In this document: one piece after another, positions 32,962-43,400 of the stretch
Layout of the letters: every line of letters starts with the position of its first letter
Position numbering within the stretch: position 1 is the stretch's first letter
DNA from: Telmatactis stephensoni
Taxonomy: Eukaryota > Cnidaria > Anthozoa > Actiniaria > Isophelliidae
Direction of reading: 5' to 3'
NCBI GenBank assembly: GCA_029948255.1
Contig: JALIZF010001755.1
Location: 186,001-250,000 of the forward strand
DNA length: 64,000 nt
Position numbers and translations under genes: made by a program
The notes under the pieces: generated by a model
The model's database searches: none
What the model saw: only the letters and a program-made list of their open reading frames with translations
What the model was told of the DNA's origin: nothing

Positions 32962-35900
32962 CTCCTGTAACATCAACTCATCACTCAGAAATATCATCAT
33001 CAACGACACCAGATATATCAACAACAAATCTCCCTACAACATCAACAACTGAAAAAACAACAACAGCAGAAACAAAAACAACACCAAAACACCCTACAAC
33101 AACAGCAACAAAAACATCAAAGCAGCTTACAACGACAATACAGTCAACAACAGGAACAACAAAACGGCTTGCAACAACATCAAGAACATCAGAAACAACA
33201 ACAGAACCTCGACCACCACCAACAACCTCCCCTCCTAATGCTACCATAGCAACCATAAACGGTACACATGTATATCACCATGGCAACAACATGAAGGTGT
33301 TAATAATATCTACGTCATCGGTTGGTGCTTTCTTGATTATTGCTGTTCTGATAGTAGTTCTATGGCTTCGAAGAAGGTAAGCTGTTTCCAAATAGATCGA
33401 CAGTATTCAGTGAAATTTATTAGCTGAGCTGGAACCAACTCATGCATACATTCTATATTGACATTATTTGTTCTTATGAATTTGGTACAAAACTTGGCAA
33501 AGAAGGAAGCAATGTTAAGGGCTTTCAGTTTAATATAATCAGTAATATAATATTTTTCTAGTTTTATTTACGCCATAATTTTATATGAATATAGTTGTAT
33601 TTTATAGTTTTGTATATATGTTATATGATGGCCACCTGAAAATTATCAGTAATGGCAACGGTGTCACCCTGTCCAATAACGTTATTATTCAGCATTTTTG
33701 ATCCTTCCTTCCTTCCTTCCTTCCTTCCTTCCTTCCTTCCTTCCTTCCTTCCTTCCTTCCTTCCTTCCTTCCTTCCTTCCATCTATCCATCTATCCATCT
33801 ATCCATTCATCCTTCGATCCATCCATTCATCCTACCTTCCTTCCTTCCTTCCTTCCAATTCCTTCCTTCCTTCCTTCTTTCTTTCTTCCCTCTTTTCTCC
33901 ACATGCTTCCTTCCTTCCGACAGTGGTTATAACCAAGTGCGTCCAGTTTTATTACAAAGTGCTTCAGCTATTTCAAAGTGCGACAGTTATTACAAAGTGA
34001 GTTGAAACAATGCATAGCATACATGTGGAACCGATATTAACATATTTTCTATGAATGTACAGAAGGCAATATTCAAGACTTCAGATTGCTTCAGAAAGAC
34101 TTACGGATTTTGACGTGTAAGCTGTTTGCTGACATTAATTGTGAAGTACTAGAAAAGATTTCGTATGACTGTGAAGCTAAGACGGCACCGCACGGTCACG
34201 GCACGGTTACGGCAGGAATTTCGAACCTTTGTATAGACAACACGGCACTAACACGGTCACGGCGCGGTCTGTTTCACACTCATACGAAGTCCGCTCTAAA
34301 CTCTCGACCCTTACTAGTGCAGTAGCTTCATATGCCGGACTGTTTTTTAATGAAAATTCGCCACTGAGAAAATGTAACTTTTGCTTCCTCAAATCAGCAA
34401 TATAGTCTATATCAAGCAATTAAGATAAAGCGTGCATGCATGTCTGTGTCAAACAAATGGATTCCATTTATCCGTGCATCTGTATTTTAATAGTTGCACA
34501 GATGATGTCAAAATGTGGTGAGAACAAAAATGTACACCACGAGACAAAGTCGAGTGGCGTGACTGTTGTTCTCGCAACATTTTGACGTCTTCTGTGCATC
34601 TATTAGAGTACAGTACCACGGAAAATGGAATCTATTTGTTTATATAATATTTATCGAAACATTTCAACCAATCAGAGCACGCGTAAGATTCAGTGACGTC
34701 ATATATGCGTGTGTACTCTAACCACACGGTTTTTGACAAATCAGAGCACGCGTAATATACCTTTTATATGTATAAAAACATTTGAAATTCCTGCCGTAAC
34801 TGTGCAATGACCGTATAGTGTCGTTTTCACAGTCGTACGAAAATACACCTATTTCAATAAACATTGTCTTGTAAAAGGCCACGAACCTACGCGACTCACC
34901 TTAAAGGAAGCATGGGTAAACATTACTAAAACTATATAACCACACAAATATTTGTACGACAATTGAAATCTAGCTTGCTTGACCTTGTACACCAAAGAAG
35001 TTCATTTGTTTATGTTAGAAATTAAGACCAAGGCTAAAAAGAGAGAAGTTCTGAAACTACCCATAATCCTTTACGGTCTAGACGCGTAAGCTTGAAGCCT
35101 GTCGTACGATAATAGACTAGGCGCAAAACTGAAAAAGTCGATCGCAAAATGTGCAGAAGGCATTTTAGGGTAGAAGCTGGTAACATAACTATTCTAAACT
35201 AATTTTCATGTTGAACTCGAATATGACAACTGATATCCTTCAAACTTCACAGTTTTACTGATTTTGATATGCTCTTTCCAGCTATGGTAATTGTTGTTAA
35301 GTTTGGGAACTTTTGGAATTACATGAAAAAGCCGTTAGTATGAAATGACTAGCGTAGCAATTTACAAATTACGTCATTTACATTCAAAAGATTGCAGAAT
35401 ACGTCTTTGTAACTGTCATATTGGCATTCAGAATGAAAAATCAGTTTAGACTAGTTATGTTACCAGCTTCTACCCCAAAATGCCTCCAGGTATCTGATTT
35501 TTCGAAAATGCGCCTAGTCTAATAACCTTAGCTTTCTAGAAACAAGTGTTACGAGAGGAACTTTGTAAGGAATCTGCTCTGCTAACTCGATCGTTTATTA
35601 GATTTTGTACAGTAGCTAATTACAAGCTAAGCAAGAGTTCGTACTACAAGTTGAAGTAGAGCCAGGCCAACCAGAAAGACTTTCCTTAGTCGGAGTGGCT
35701 GTCAGAAGGAGTTCCTTACTCGACCTATTTCCTTACTTACAGAATCGTGCCCCGAACTTGCCTCGCTAGTTTGTACAAAGCCGACTAAAGAGTGTGCGAG
35801 TGTAACAAATATCGACAGTCCTTAAATAATAACTAAACTAAATCTAATTTCACGTTTGGAGTCAAAGAGAAACACTACGTTGGTCTGTTTGGATTATAGT

Positions 35901-36785
35901 GAAAAAGGGTGCGTCACACAATTAAGTCGATCGTCAACACAATACACAAATCCTACAATATCAAAACTGTCAAGGTTACAACACTTAAAATGCTTAACTA
36001 GTAAATTACTCAAAAATAAATTGAGGTTAATAAATACATAATTACTGGAAATCTATAGCGTAACACAAGTGTATATCAAAGTGCACAGACACAAGCGGGT
36101 TTTTTAATACTTTAATAAAATATTTTTTGCGGTTATGGCGAGCGTCTTGGTATTCTGATACAAATACAGCATCCAGCACGTTATGCATATTTTTTTAAAA
36201 CTGAAAATCGTTTGATTATTTTTACCAGAAGTATTCATGATGAAGAATCTGAAGCCTTTGAAACAACTCGTAGATCAATGATTGAAGGAGCTCGTGGATT
36301 ACCAGCCAACGAGGACCAGGACACAGGGAACCCACAAGGCCAAGATTGTGATAGTCATGAGTCGGGAAGTGAGCTTCTTTTTTGTAGAAGGTATACTGTT
36401 TTTGAAAACCATTTAAAAGTCCGGAATTACATTAATTGCAAAGATCATCAATCTTACGGTTTCTCAGTGGTTTCTTAGTGCATCCTGTTGTTTCGCAATT
36501 TATCCGTGAAAATCATACAAATCGCAAAGAATTAGAAACATTAAAAAATTCAAATCAACATTGTATCCTAGGAACCAGCACAATGACAAGCCAAGAAGTC
36601 ATGACACATCCTCTAGTTCCAGTCCATCTCATTCAAATAGTTACGAGTCGGACCCAGACTCCAACCATTCTAAAGACATTGGCAATGAAGAAGTTCTTCA
36701 TCTACAGGACGAAAATGCCCAAGAAATGAGTGAAACTGAAAAACTTGCAATGAAAAGATTACTGGAAGACAATGATAATTGGTGA
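25736..36785 (+). CDS. ApeC transmembrane protein, copy 3 (complete, 528 aa)
   Basis: Exons: 25736-25832, 30781-31002, 31372-31737, 32905-33376, 34063-34116, 36229-36390, 36572-36785. They total 1,587 bases in frame, with the same intron phases as copy 2. The architecture is the same: signal peptide (MKQRELVVLYRIICICMILA), ApeC with all eight cysteines, Thr-rich stalk, the same membrane helix, RRQYSRL and a tail ending EDNDNW. The stalk is longer than in copy 2 because of a pure ACA run (32930-32960). Compared with copies 1/2, changes cluster in ApeC between the fourth cysteine and the CC pair (31395-31517) and just before RYCYY, while flanking sequence is conserved. Intron 1 grew from 0.76 kb to 4.9 kb through transposon insertions. 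It is an older paralogue under coding constraint. Confidence 0.87.
25904..28025. mobile_element. 2.1-kb terminal-inverted-repeat element, unclassified
   Basis: Termini TCGGGGGTGGAAGCTGAATA and TATTCAGCTTCCACCCCCGA are perfect inverted repeats, flanked by AACTGTA on both sides (25897-25903 and 28026-28032), a 7-base target duplication. The empty site is visible in copy 1 near 10025-10040. Inside each end lies an identical 80-base segment of TATTCAA-type motifs in direct orientation (25936-26015 and 27898-27977). A CAA microsatellite sits near 26430-26465. I see no transposase, so it is non-autonomous, and I cannot name the superfamily. Confidence 0.85.
28121..28541. mobile_element. 421-bp TIR element carrying a helicase gene start
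   Basis: Perfect inverted ends of more than 50 bases starting TAGTCTCCTTCGCAGCCGTT, flanked by AGGAAACAG on both sides (28112-28120, 28542-28550). Copy 1 has the uninterrupted site (aggaaatag near 10114). The inside carries a promoter-like stretch and the start of a RecQ-like reading frame. The same terminal motif occurs at 43762-43842 and at the window's right end. Confidence 0.88.
28291..28542 (+). pseudogene. N-terminal fragment of RecQ-like helicase inside the MITE
   Basis: Begins MAELTSIFSHV; residues 16-63 resemble the start of a RecQ-type DEAD/DEAH helicase: FRGLNRHQKKAIEQ followed by the Walker A segment LPTGFGKS (about residues 41-48) and VIFQALPF. The frame then runs straight into the element's right inverted repeat, so motifs Ia to VI are missing and no helicase can be made. 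It is either an internally deleted derivative of a larger helicase-encoding transposon or a captured host gene start. Confidence 0.8.
28707..30525. other. Extra sequence in intron 1 of ApeC copy 3
   Basis: Copies 1/2 run directly from GGTATACAGA to TAACAGTTTA (near 10273-10285). Copy 3 has about 1.8 kb between these points, including the TIR element at 29147-29901 and a G-rich then C-rich low-complexity stretch (30395-30490). No gene is evident. Confidence 0.7.
29147..29901. mobile_element. PIF/Harbinger-like non-autonomous element
   Basis: Ends GGGACCGGTCATTATTTATC and its complement are flanked by TAA on each side (29144-29146, 29902-29904), as expected of PIF/Harbinger-type 3-base TWA targets. 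Poly-C runs lie just inside both ends. 755 bases with no transposase; superfamily inferred from target size only. Confidence 0.7.
32455..32668 (-). repeat. tRNA-headed SINE
   Basis: On the minus strand the head has TGGTCTAGCGGTCAAGG (A-box-like) and GTTCGAGCCCCGC (B box). It is followed by a body with TTTGTTTGATGTGTT, a cttgcca..gaggg motif and GGTTTTTCCTCCCTC. It lies in intron 3 of ApeC copy 3 and is absent from the same intron of copies 1/2. It probably gave rise to the related tail segments upstream of each copy. Confidence 0.7.
33703..33780 (+). repeat. (CCTT)n microsatellite followed by ATCC repeats
   Basis: Simple repeat in intron 4 of ApeC copy 3, with CCATCTAT/CCATTCAT variants to about 33835 and a second CCTT run to 33900. 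Copies 1/2 have much shorter versions (14150-14230). The frames here are artefacts. Confidence 0.95.
34143..34860. repeat. Nested foldback elements in intron 5 of ApeC copy 3
   Basis: Homologue of 21614-22300: outer arms cgtatgactgtgaag and cacagtcgtacg, and an inner hairpin with gatgatgtcaaaatg and cattttgacgtctt arms. It was present before the copies diverged. Confidence 0.75.
35113..35521. mobile_element. Foldback MITE, TAGACTAGGCGC family
   Basis: Ends TAGACTAGGCGC and GCGCCTAGTCTA with long imperfect arms (ggtagaagctggtaacataa and its mirror), flanked by ATAA on both sides. The corresponding position in copy 2 (near 22575) is empty. The same family forms the apex of the giant palindrome. 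Confidence 0.8.
35550..36064. mobile_element. 515-bp insertion with 8-base target duplication
   Basis: ACAAGTGT at 35542-35549 is repeated at 36065-36072, and copy 2 has a single such site (CAGGTGTATATC near 22596). The insert starts TACGAG and ends GCGTAAC; with GT included the ends show a short GTTACG/CGTAAC inverted repeat. No convincing coding. Eight-base duplications fit hAT- or P-type transposition, but the type is not proven. Confidence 0.65.
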
Positions 36786-37327
36786 ATGCAATATGTTAAG
36801 ATGTGGCTGATTGGGAAACTGAAAGTCTGAAAATGAAAAGCCAATAACTGGTCTTCCGTATTCCCAGCCAAAAGGACCACATCCCGCAGGGGGAGGGGTA
36901 CTCCTAAGATTTTGTTTATATGGATGTGCAGTGCAACAAGATCCAATTTTTAGGCTCACAAGTTTAATTTGTTAAAACCGGTTTGGGAGTAAAATTAGTT
37001 AGGTGTCAAGAGAATAAAAAAGCCCTCACAATACATTATTTCTATCTAGGATTCATTTAAATGTTGTTTTCGAATTCACCTTATCTCCAAGAGTTTTCCA
37101 GAATTCTTAACGTCTTTGCGCGTGCAAAAGAGATCAGGGGATAAAACATCAAAAAACAATATAGCATTTATTGGGAGCTCTTGCATTTATGTGAAAGAAA
37201 CGTTGAAGTACTATAAAGTAGAAATGTCAGAGAATTTCCTTAAGCCGTTCTTATGTACTTTTATCGGGATTTGATGGCACGTCTACTACTTGTTTTCTGC
37301 AGCTTTTCGTTAGTATATCTATGACTA

Positions 37328-37541
37328 CACTGCAAAACGCGCGAATAAATTTACTCAAAAACTTGAGTAAATCGGTGCATCCACAGTAACTCACTTATCC
37401 GAGTAAATTTACTCAGTTATTTGAGTAACTGCGTACCCTTTACTCAAATAACTGAGTAAATTTACTCGGATAAGTGAGTTACTGTGGATGCACCGATTTA
37501 CTCAAGTTTTTGAGTAAATTTGCTTGTGCGTTTTTGCAGTG
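37328..37541. mobile_element. Palindromic Tc1/mariner-type MITE
   Basis: Starts CACTGCAAAACGC and ends GCGTTTTTGCAGTG, with almost the whole 214 bases forming one palindrome built from TTTACTCAA/TTGAGTAAA motifs. It is flanked by TA on both sides. The homologous site after copy 2 reads GACTAGGTTTCAG (near 23740), the exact empty site. Confidence 0.85.
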
Positions 37542-38582
37542 TAGGTTTCAGGGCCTATTTCTCGAAAGACACGATAACTTTACGGCCCCGCATTATCTCA
37601 CCCGATAAACTTCACGGGTTTTTCTCGAAGCGGGCGTTAATTTCAATCAGTATGTTATTCTACAGGCAAAGTTTACGCGGGTGCTCGCGCACTCCTGCAA
37701 TTTTTCCCGTAAATTTACCGCAGTCCCCTAAAGTTATGGGGTCTTTAGAGAAACACGGGTCCCAGACTTGCTTTAATATTTTTGGCCCTGACCTCGTTTG
37801 CGCGCGCTGTATCGTACTGAATTCTGGAAAACCGTTCGGGAAGGTGAATTTGGCGCAATCTCGTACCCAGAGCTCTGCGTTCCTCTTGGGCTCTGGGTAT
37901 GAGATTGATGTCATCAACACAATTTCTCACCAGCTGATATGTATCTATATTAGTTGTTTGTCTTAAACAGTGAGCCAGATTTTTAGATCTCAGCAGGCGG
38001 ACAACAGGCCATTATTAGAACTTTACGTATTCTGTTCACAGGGTCGACCCTCTCACATCTAGTTCCGAAAGAGATTGCACAACTACAAGGCCAAGATATA
38101 GCGATGATACAAACTGCTGAGAGAACTGTCCTTTGTCTTCTGTTTATAGAACTAAAGACTGGAGACGGGAGGATTGGTGGAACGGCTAAGTAGTGTTTGA
38201 AAACATTTGAAAACATTGAAAACATATATATTTGAGATCAGAGCATTTAATGTGCAGCTTTATGACCCTATCAAAGAAGATTACTGTACAATAGCCATAG
38301 TTAGATATTTTTTATAAGATTCAAGTAGCCAATTGTAAATTACCTACATGTAGCGAGATTTGCAATTGTAGAGTTAGGCGAATTTCGAAAAATTGTAATA
38401 CAGTTTCCATTATTAGTGTTTTTTGTGCTATAAAAATAAATCCAGGGGAAGGGAGGGTTGGTGGGACTTAGCGTTGTTTTTGTGTTATAAAAATAAAGCC
38501 AGGGGACGGGAAGGCTAGTAGGACTTTGCAATTCGAGCAATCCGCGAATTTGCTTACCCCTTTTTCCTTTCCTCTTTTTCTG

Positions 38583-38775
38583 TGTCCCTCCCACCCACTC
38601 CTCCCTATCCACTCCTCCCTACCCACTCCTCACTAACCACTTCTCCCTATCCACTCCTCCCTATCCACTCCTCCCTTCCCACACCTCCCTACCCACTCCT
38701 TCCTATCCACTCCTCCCTATCCACTCCCTACCCATACTTCCCTATCCACACCTCCCTACCCATTTCCACTCTTCC
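38583..38775 (+). repeat. Minisatellite of CTCCCTATCCA-type units
   Basis: Homologue of the array at 24297-24716, with fewer units and mostly CTATCCACTCCTC blocks. Confidence 0.9.
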
Positions 38776-40469
38776 AATCGAACATTCAAATGTTCACATC
38801 AGCCAACAACTTTTATTGTGATTTCAAGTCCATTATATTACATATAAATCAAAGAAAAATGGAACATATTCCAAATTTGTTTATGACAAATCAACCACGA
38901 CGAGTTAAAAATACAAAGGTTCCATTTCCCGTATACATTTTTGACATCTTTTCGTTACAAAAGTTAAAATAAAACCTAGAGTCTTTTTGTAGCTTCTGAA
39001 AACTGATGTAGAAATTGACAAAGCATATAGTTACGTTAAGAATATATAAGAATAGTTAAATACAAGTTGAAAAGCGTGATATATAGCTATAAGTGTTTTG
39101 TCCGTGATAGCAAATGGCGTCGTCGTCTTCGTACTCTGACATAGAAACAATAAAAACAAAATGAGAAGTTATACGAAACTGCAATTATAGAAACTCTTGG
39201 ACCACTCATTTTGCTCATGGGAATTATTAGATGAAGAATCTACCCGCGCCCTTCCCTCCCCTGTTCGATTCATAGATTTGCAACCGCCCCTTTCAACTCT
39301 TATAAAATCTATTTTTATATGAATATATCTCATTTCTTTTAGTTTGAGTGATTTTCATTTGTCCTCGGACGAAATTTGATTTGTAGCTAGTTCATCAAGA
39401 ACTAAAAATGACTGGATTTACAGTCCACTACTAACTAGTAGTTTGGCATTTTTTCTGGGAAAATGAAAATTACTCTATAAGTGCAAAAAGCTGCATTTGA
39501 CAAGAAATCAGAGGTGGGCACGTACTAATCTGTGACTGATTTTTAACCCCAGAAAAAACAAACAAACAAAAAACAGCAACTGAAAACGCTGTCTTTCAGA
39601 ACTTGTTCCAGAAGTAACGACGAAGCCTTTGAGAGCAATGCAAAATCATTCCCTTGGTGCATTCCCTCTTTGGTCAACTGTAATTACTTCCATATATAGT
39701 AGTGTACGTACAAACACTAAAAGCGTGCAAAATAAATAGTACTCATTACATTGCTATTTCATACTAATTATGTTGTTTGTATTAGTTGTTTGATGAGCAC
39801 TATTTAGTACTAAATAGTGTGAATTTTTGCACGCTTTTACTGCTTGTATTTTAACTGGAACTAGACGATACGTGTACTCAGGCGCTCATTAATTATAGTA
39901 AGGGTTTTCATCGTCTAAATGCATGATGATTTTTACGTAACTTTACATAACCGTAATTATAATGAATATACTCCGCATTTAACGGGGTCGATCTGTCGTA
40001 AACTTAGCGAACCATGCCCACCCCGTTTCGAATCACCCGACATCTTTTAGTGTGGGTCTAACGCGAACGGCGCGTGTATTTGTTTGTGGGTGGAGGGTAT
40101 CAGACACCACAATATTCATGCTTACTGTCGGCGAGGAGACCTTCGTTGAATCAGCCTGCACAACCATCATGTGTGCTCATATATGGCTAATTCTACGCAT
40201 GCGTTTAGACTTAGCGTTTAGACTTAACGTACGCATGCGCTTTAGAGCCTTGACCGCGGCGATTTGTGACTGAACGCGAAGAAGAAAAAGAACCCCGAAT
40301 TGTAAACTTGGGCCTCCTACGGAGCGCCTTAGTACGTAATAAAAATTAATTTGCTGAACATATTTTGAGTAATGTACACCACTGACAGTTAAATTATCGT
40401 GGGCTCAAGAGTCCATTCACATATAAAATTATGCATGAAGACCAACACCTCCCTGTAGTAGACCATCGC

Positions 40470-43400
40470 TTACGTTTCAATAATTTTCCACATAAAGTTA
40501 GGTGACCATATACTGTTAGTTGTGGGAAGAGGCTCGGTTGTAGCAGCCGTGGTTCCGGTGGTGGTGGATGTGGTTTGTACGGTAGTAGGGTTAGCTGTCG
40601 CTTCCTCTGGTGGCGCCGTTGGCTCGTTATGAACTTGCTCGGCTGACGAACCGAAGGCAGAACTACGTTAAACTTCTCATGCAGTACATGGTATGCTTGG
40701 AATGTCTTCATGCAATATCTATCGTATTTACCCGCAAGTAGGTCACGTGCGACTAACATACTCGCACGGGTAAATATGGGAATTATTTATATGTGATACA
40801 CGATGAATTAAACCTCGATTTACGTGCACTTAAATAATTTAACTATTATTAGGACTTTTATCTTTTATCTTACTATATTGTTTTAAAAGTAAAGGATTCA
40901 ATCGTTGGATTTTTATAGAGTGATTCTTTTGCTCTCATGTGCTCTCTTATGCACGTCCCTTCCCTCCCTCTCTCTCCCTCCCCGCCCCCCTCCCCTCTCT
41001 CTCTCTCTCCCTCTCTTTCTCACTGTGTCTCTGTCTCTCTCTCAAGTGATGAATATGAAAAATTTAACGTATATGGATTCTATTTTTCCGTGTATCTGTA
41101 CTCTAATACATGCGCAGATGCCAGATGACGTCAAAATGTGTCGAGAAGAAAAAAATACGCCACGAGGTGAAGTCGAGTGGCGTGACGGTTGTTCTCAAGA
41201 CATTTTGACACCTTCCGTGGATCTATTATCTATTATATAATAATTGGCATATTACGCGCGCTCTGATTGGTCGAACAACCATGTGTGATTAGAGTACACA
41301 CACATAGATGGCGTCTTCGAATCTTACGCGCGCTCTGATTGGTTGGAATGTTTCGATAAATATTATATAAAACAGATAGATTCCATTTTTCCGTGCGTCT
41401 GTACTCTAATCGATGCACAGAAGACGTCAAAATGTGGTGAGAACAACAGTCACGCCACTCGACTTCGTCTCGTGGCGTACTTTTTTGTTCTCACCACATT
41501 TTGACGTCATCTGTGCACGATAGAGTACAGACGCACGGAAAAATGGAATCTATTTGTTAAATATTTATCAAAACACTTCAACCTATCAGAGCGCGCGTAA
41601 GATTCAATGACGTCATGTATACGTGTGTACTGTAATCACATGTGCCGCTCTCGACCAAACAGAGCGCGTGTAATATACCAATTATATAAAACTTACATCC
41701 CTCGTGTGCCACTGGTTCCTCAACAGCAACTTCTACTTCAGCTGGAGAAGCAAAAACACATCCATAGTTTAATTTAGCTGTTCATGTTGAGTCTTTACAA
41801 ACAAAATATCCTCTCTTTAGAACATGACATTTATTCCATTTTATATGGTATAAATACCACTTATTAGATATTTTCTTGCGTATTACGGGCTGATATTTTA
41901 CGAGTAGCGAGCTTTTAGGCGAGGCAAAATGCGAGCGATGAGTAAAATGTCAGCATCCGGTAGGCTGAATGACAATGGCGGGTGTAACCCCACCTTTGCT
42001 GAGAACGTTCATATAATAGTTCAGGCCTGTAACACGTTCTCGCAACGGCGTTGCGAAACAAGTTGCTGGAGAATTGCACAGTGTAACGGGGGTTGTCCCG
42101 CAATTTTTTGCGCGTAGCGTTGCACGAAGTAGAACTCAGGTCTACTTTTCGCAACGCATTGCAGCAACTTACAATGCCATTACACAGTGTATCACCCCTC
42201 CAGCAACTTTCCTCGCAATAGTCCAGTTTCCAGTTACTAGAGACCGCTGAGCTTCCTGACAAAAGGCGCATTTATACAGGGTTAGCCTCCTTTTCAAGAA
42301 AGACCCATGTGAGTAAACTCGATTTTTTTCTGTTGTTAACAAAACAAAACAAAACCAAAAAATCGCGTTTACTCCCATGGGATTTTAGGTTTTAGGGTTA
42401 GGTTTAGGGCTAGGTTAAGGGGTAGATCCTATCCCAGTCCCTAGCCCTAAACCTAACCTTTATCTAGCCTTAATAACGGGACCTTTTGACGCGAAATGTC
42501 GTTCTGAAGCTCGCGAAATAACCTCTACCGTATGTTCTTTCTGCCTCAGCAAATTGAGCTCGGACCATGCAGCGCTTTAAATGTTTAGTTTGTAAGTTAT
42601 TGGACACTAAGGTGCATAAATACTAATTTTACTCGGGCTACCTGTGATAGAACGAGTAGAAAATTTGCAAAGATTGCCTTTTAAGTTAAGCAAGCTTTTA
42701 ATTTACTCGGGCTTCTCATTGCCCGAGTAAACACTATAAAGCATAGCATATTTTTTGCTAATGATGAGACACTTACGTTGACAAGTTTTGCAGCACTGAT
42801 CTTTTGTGATATTCATTACATAATGAAATCCTGATTGACATGTCACGCCGAAAGCAGTCTCAGGGCACTCTACAGATTTACAGTGCATCTGACCCTTTGC
42901 ACAGGTACAATGCTCTTCGCATTCTCCCGGATAATACTTTGCAATATAGAACGATGCATCTTCAGTGCAAGTCTTAGGTTCTGTAATAAAACAATAAACT
43001 CGTTTTAGCGTTCATTCTAACCTTCCTCGTCTGCGCTGTAGAGACCTGTTTGTTTACGACAACCGATGGGCTCTGCGTACGAAAATGGTATTATTCTTGA
43101 AAATGAACGCTAATACGTTACAAAGGTTAGGTTCTGCAATAAAACAAGACACTCGTCTGAGCGTTCACTCGGACGGCGTTCAAGCCTCCTCGTCTGAGCA
43201 TGGGCTGTAGAGATCTGTTTGCATTATTGTTATAAATGAACGCTAATACGTTACAAATTATTAAGGTTAGGTAATTCTGTAATAAAACAAAAGGTTTGTT
43301 TTGCGTTCACTCAGCGGGCCATTGAGTCTCCTAGGCCGAGCATGCGCTGCAGCTTTGTAACGAACGAAAGTAATCTACGTCCAAACCAATCAGCATAAAT

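Larger units (their letters stand above)
36786..40469. other. 3' flank of ApeC copy 3 and intergenic stretch
   Basis: Up to about 38870 this is a diverged copy of the flank after copy 2, with the 37328-37541 MITE and an added segment of about 370 bases (from about 37668). It includes a short minisatellite (38583-38775). Beyond it, 38.9-40.4 kb is AT-rich with one hairpin (39719-39841, arms aaaagcgtgcaaaa and ttttgcacgctttt). No gene recognised. Confidence 0.6.
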
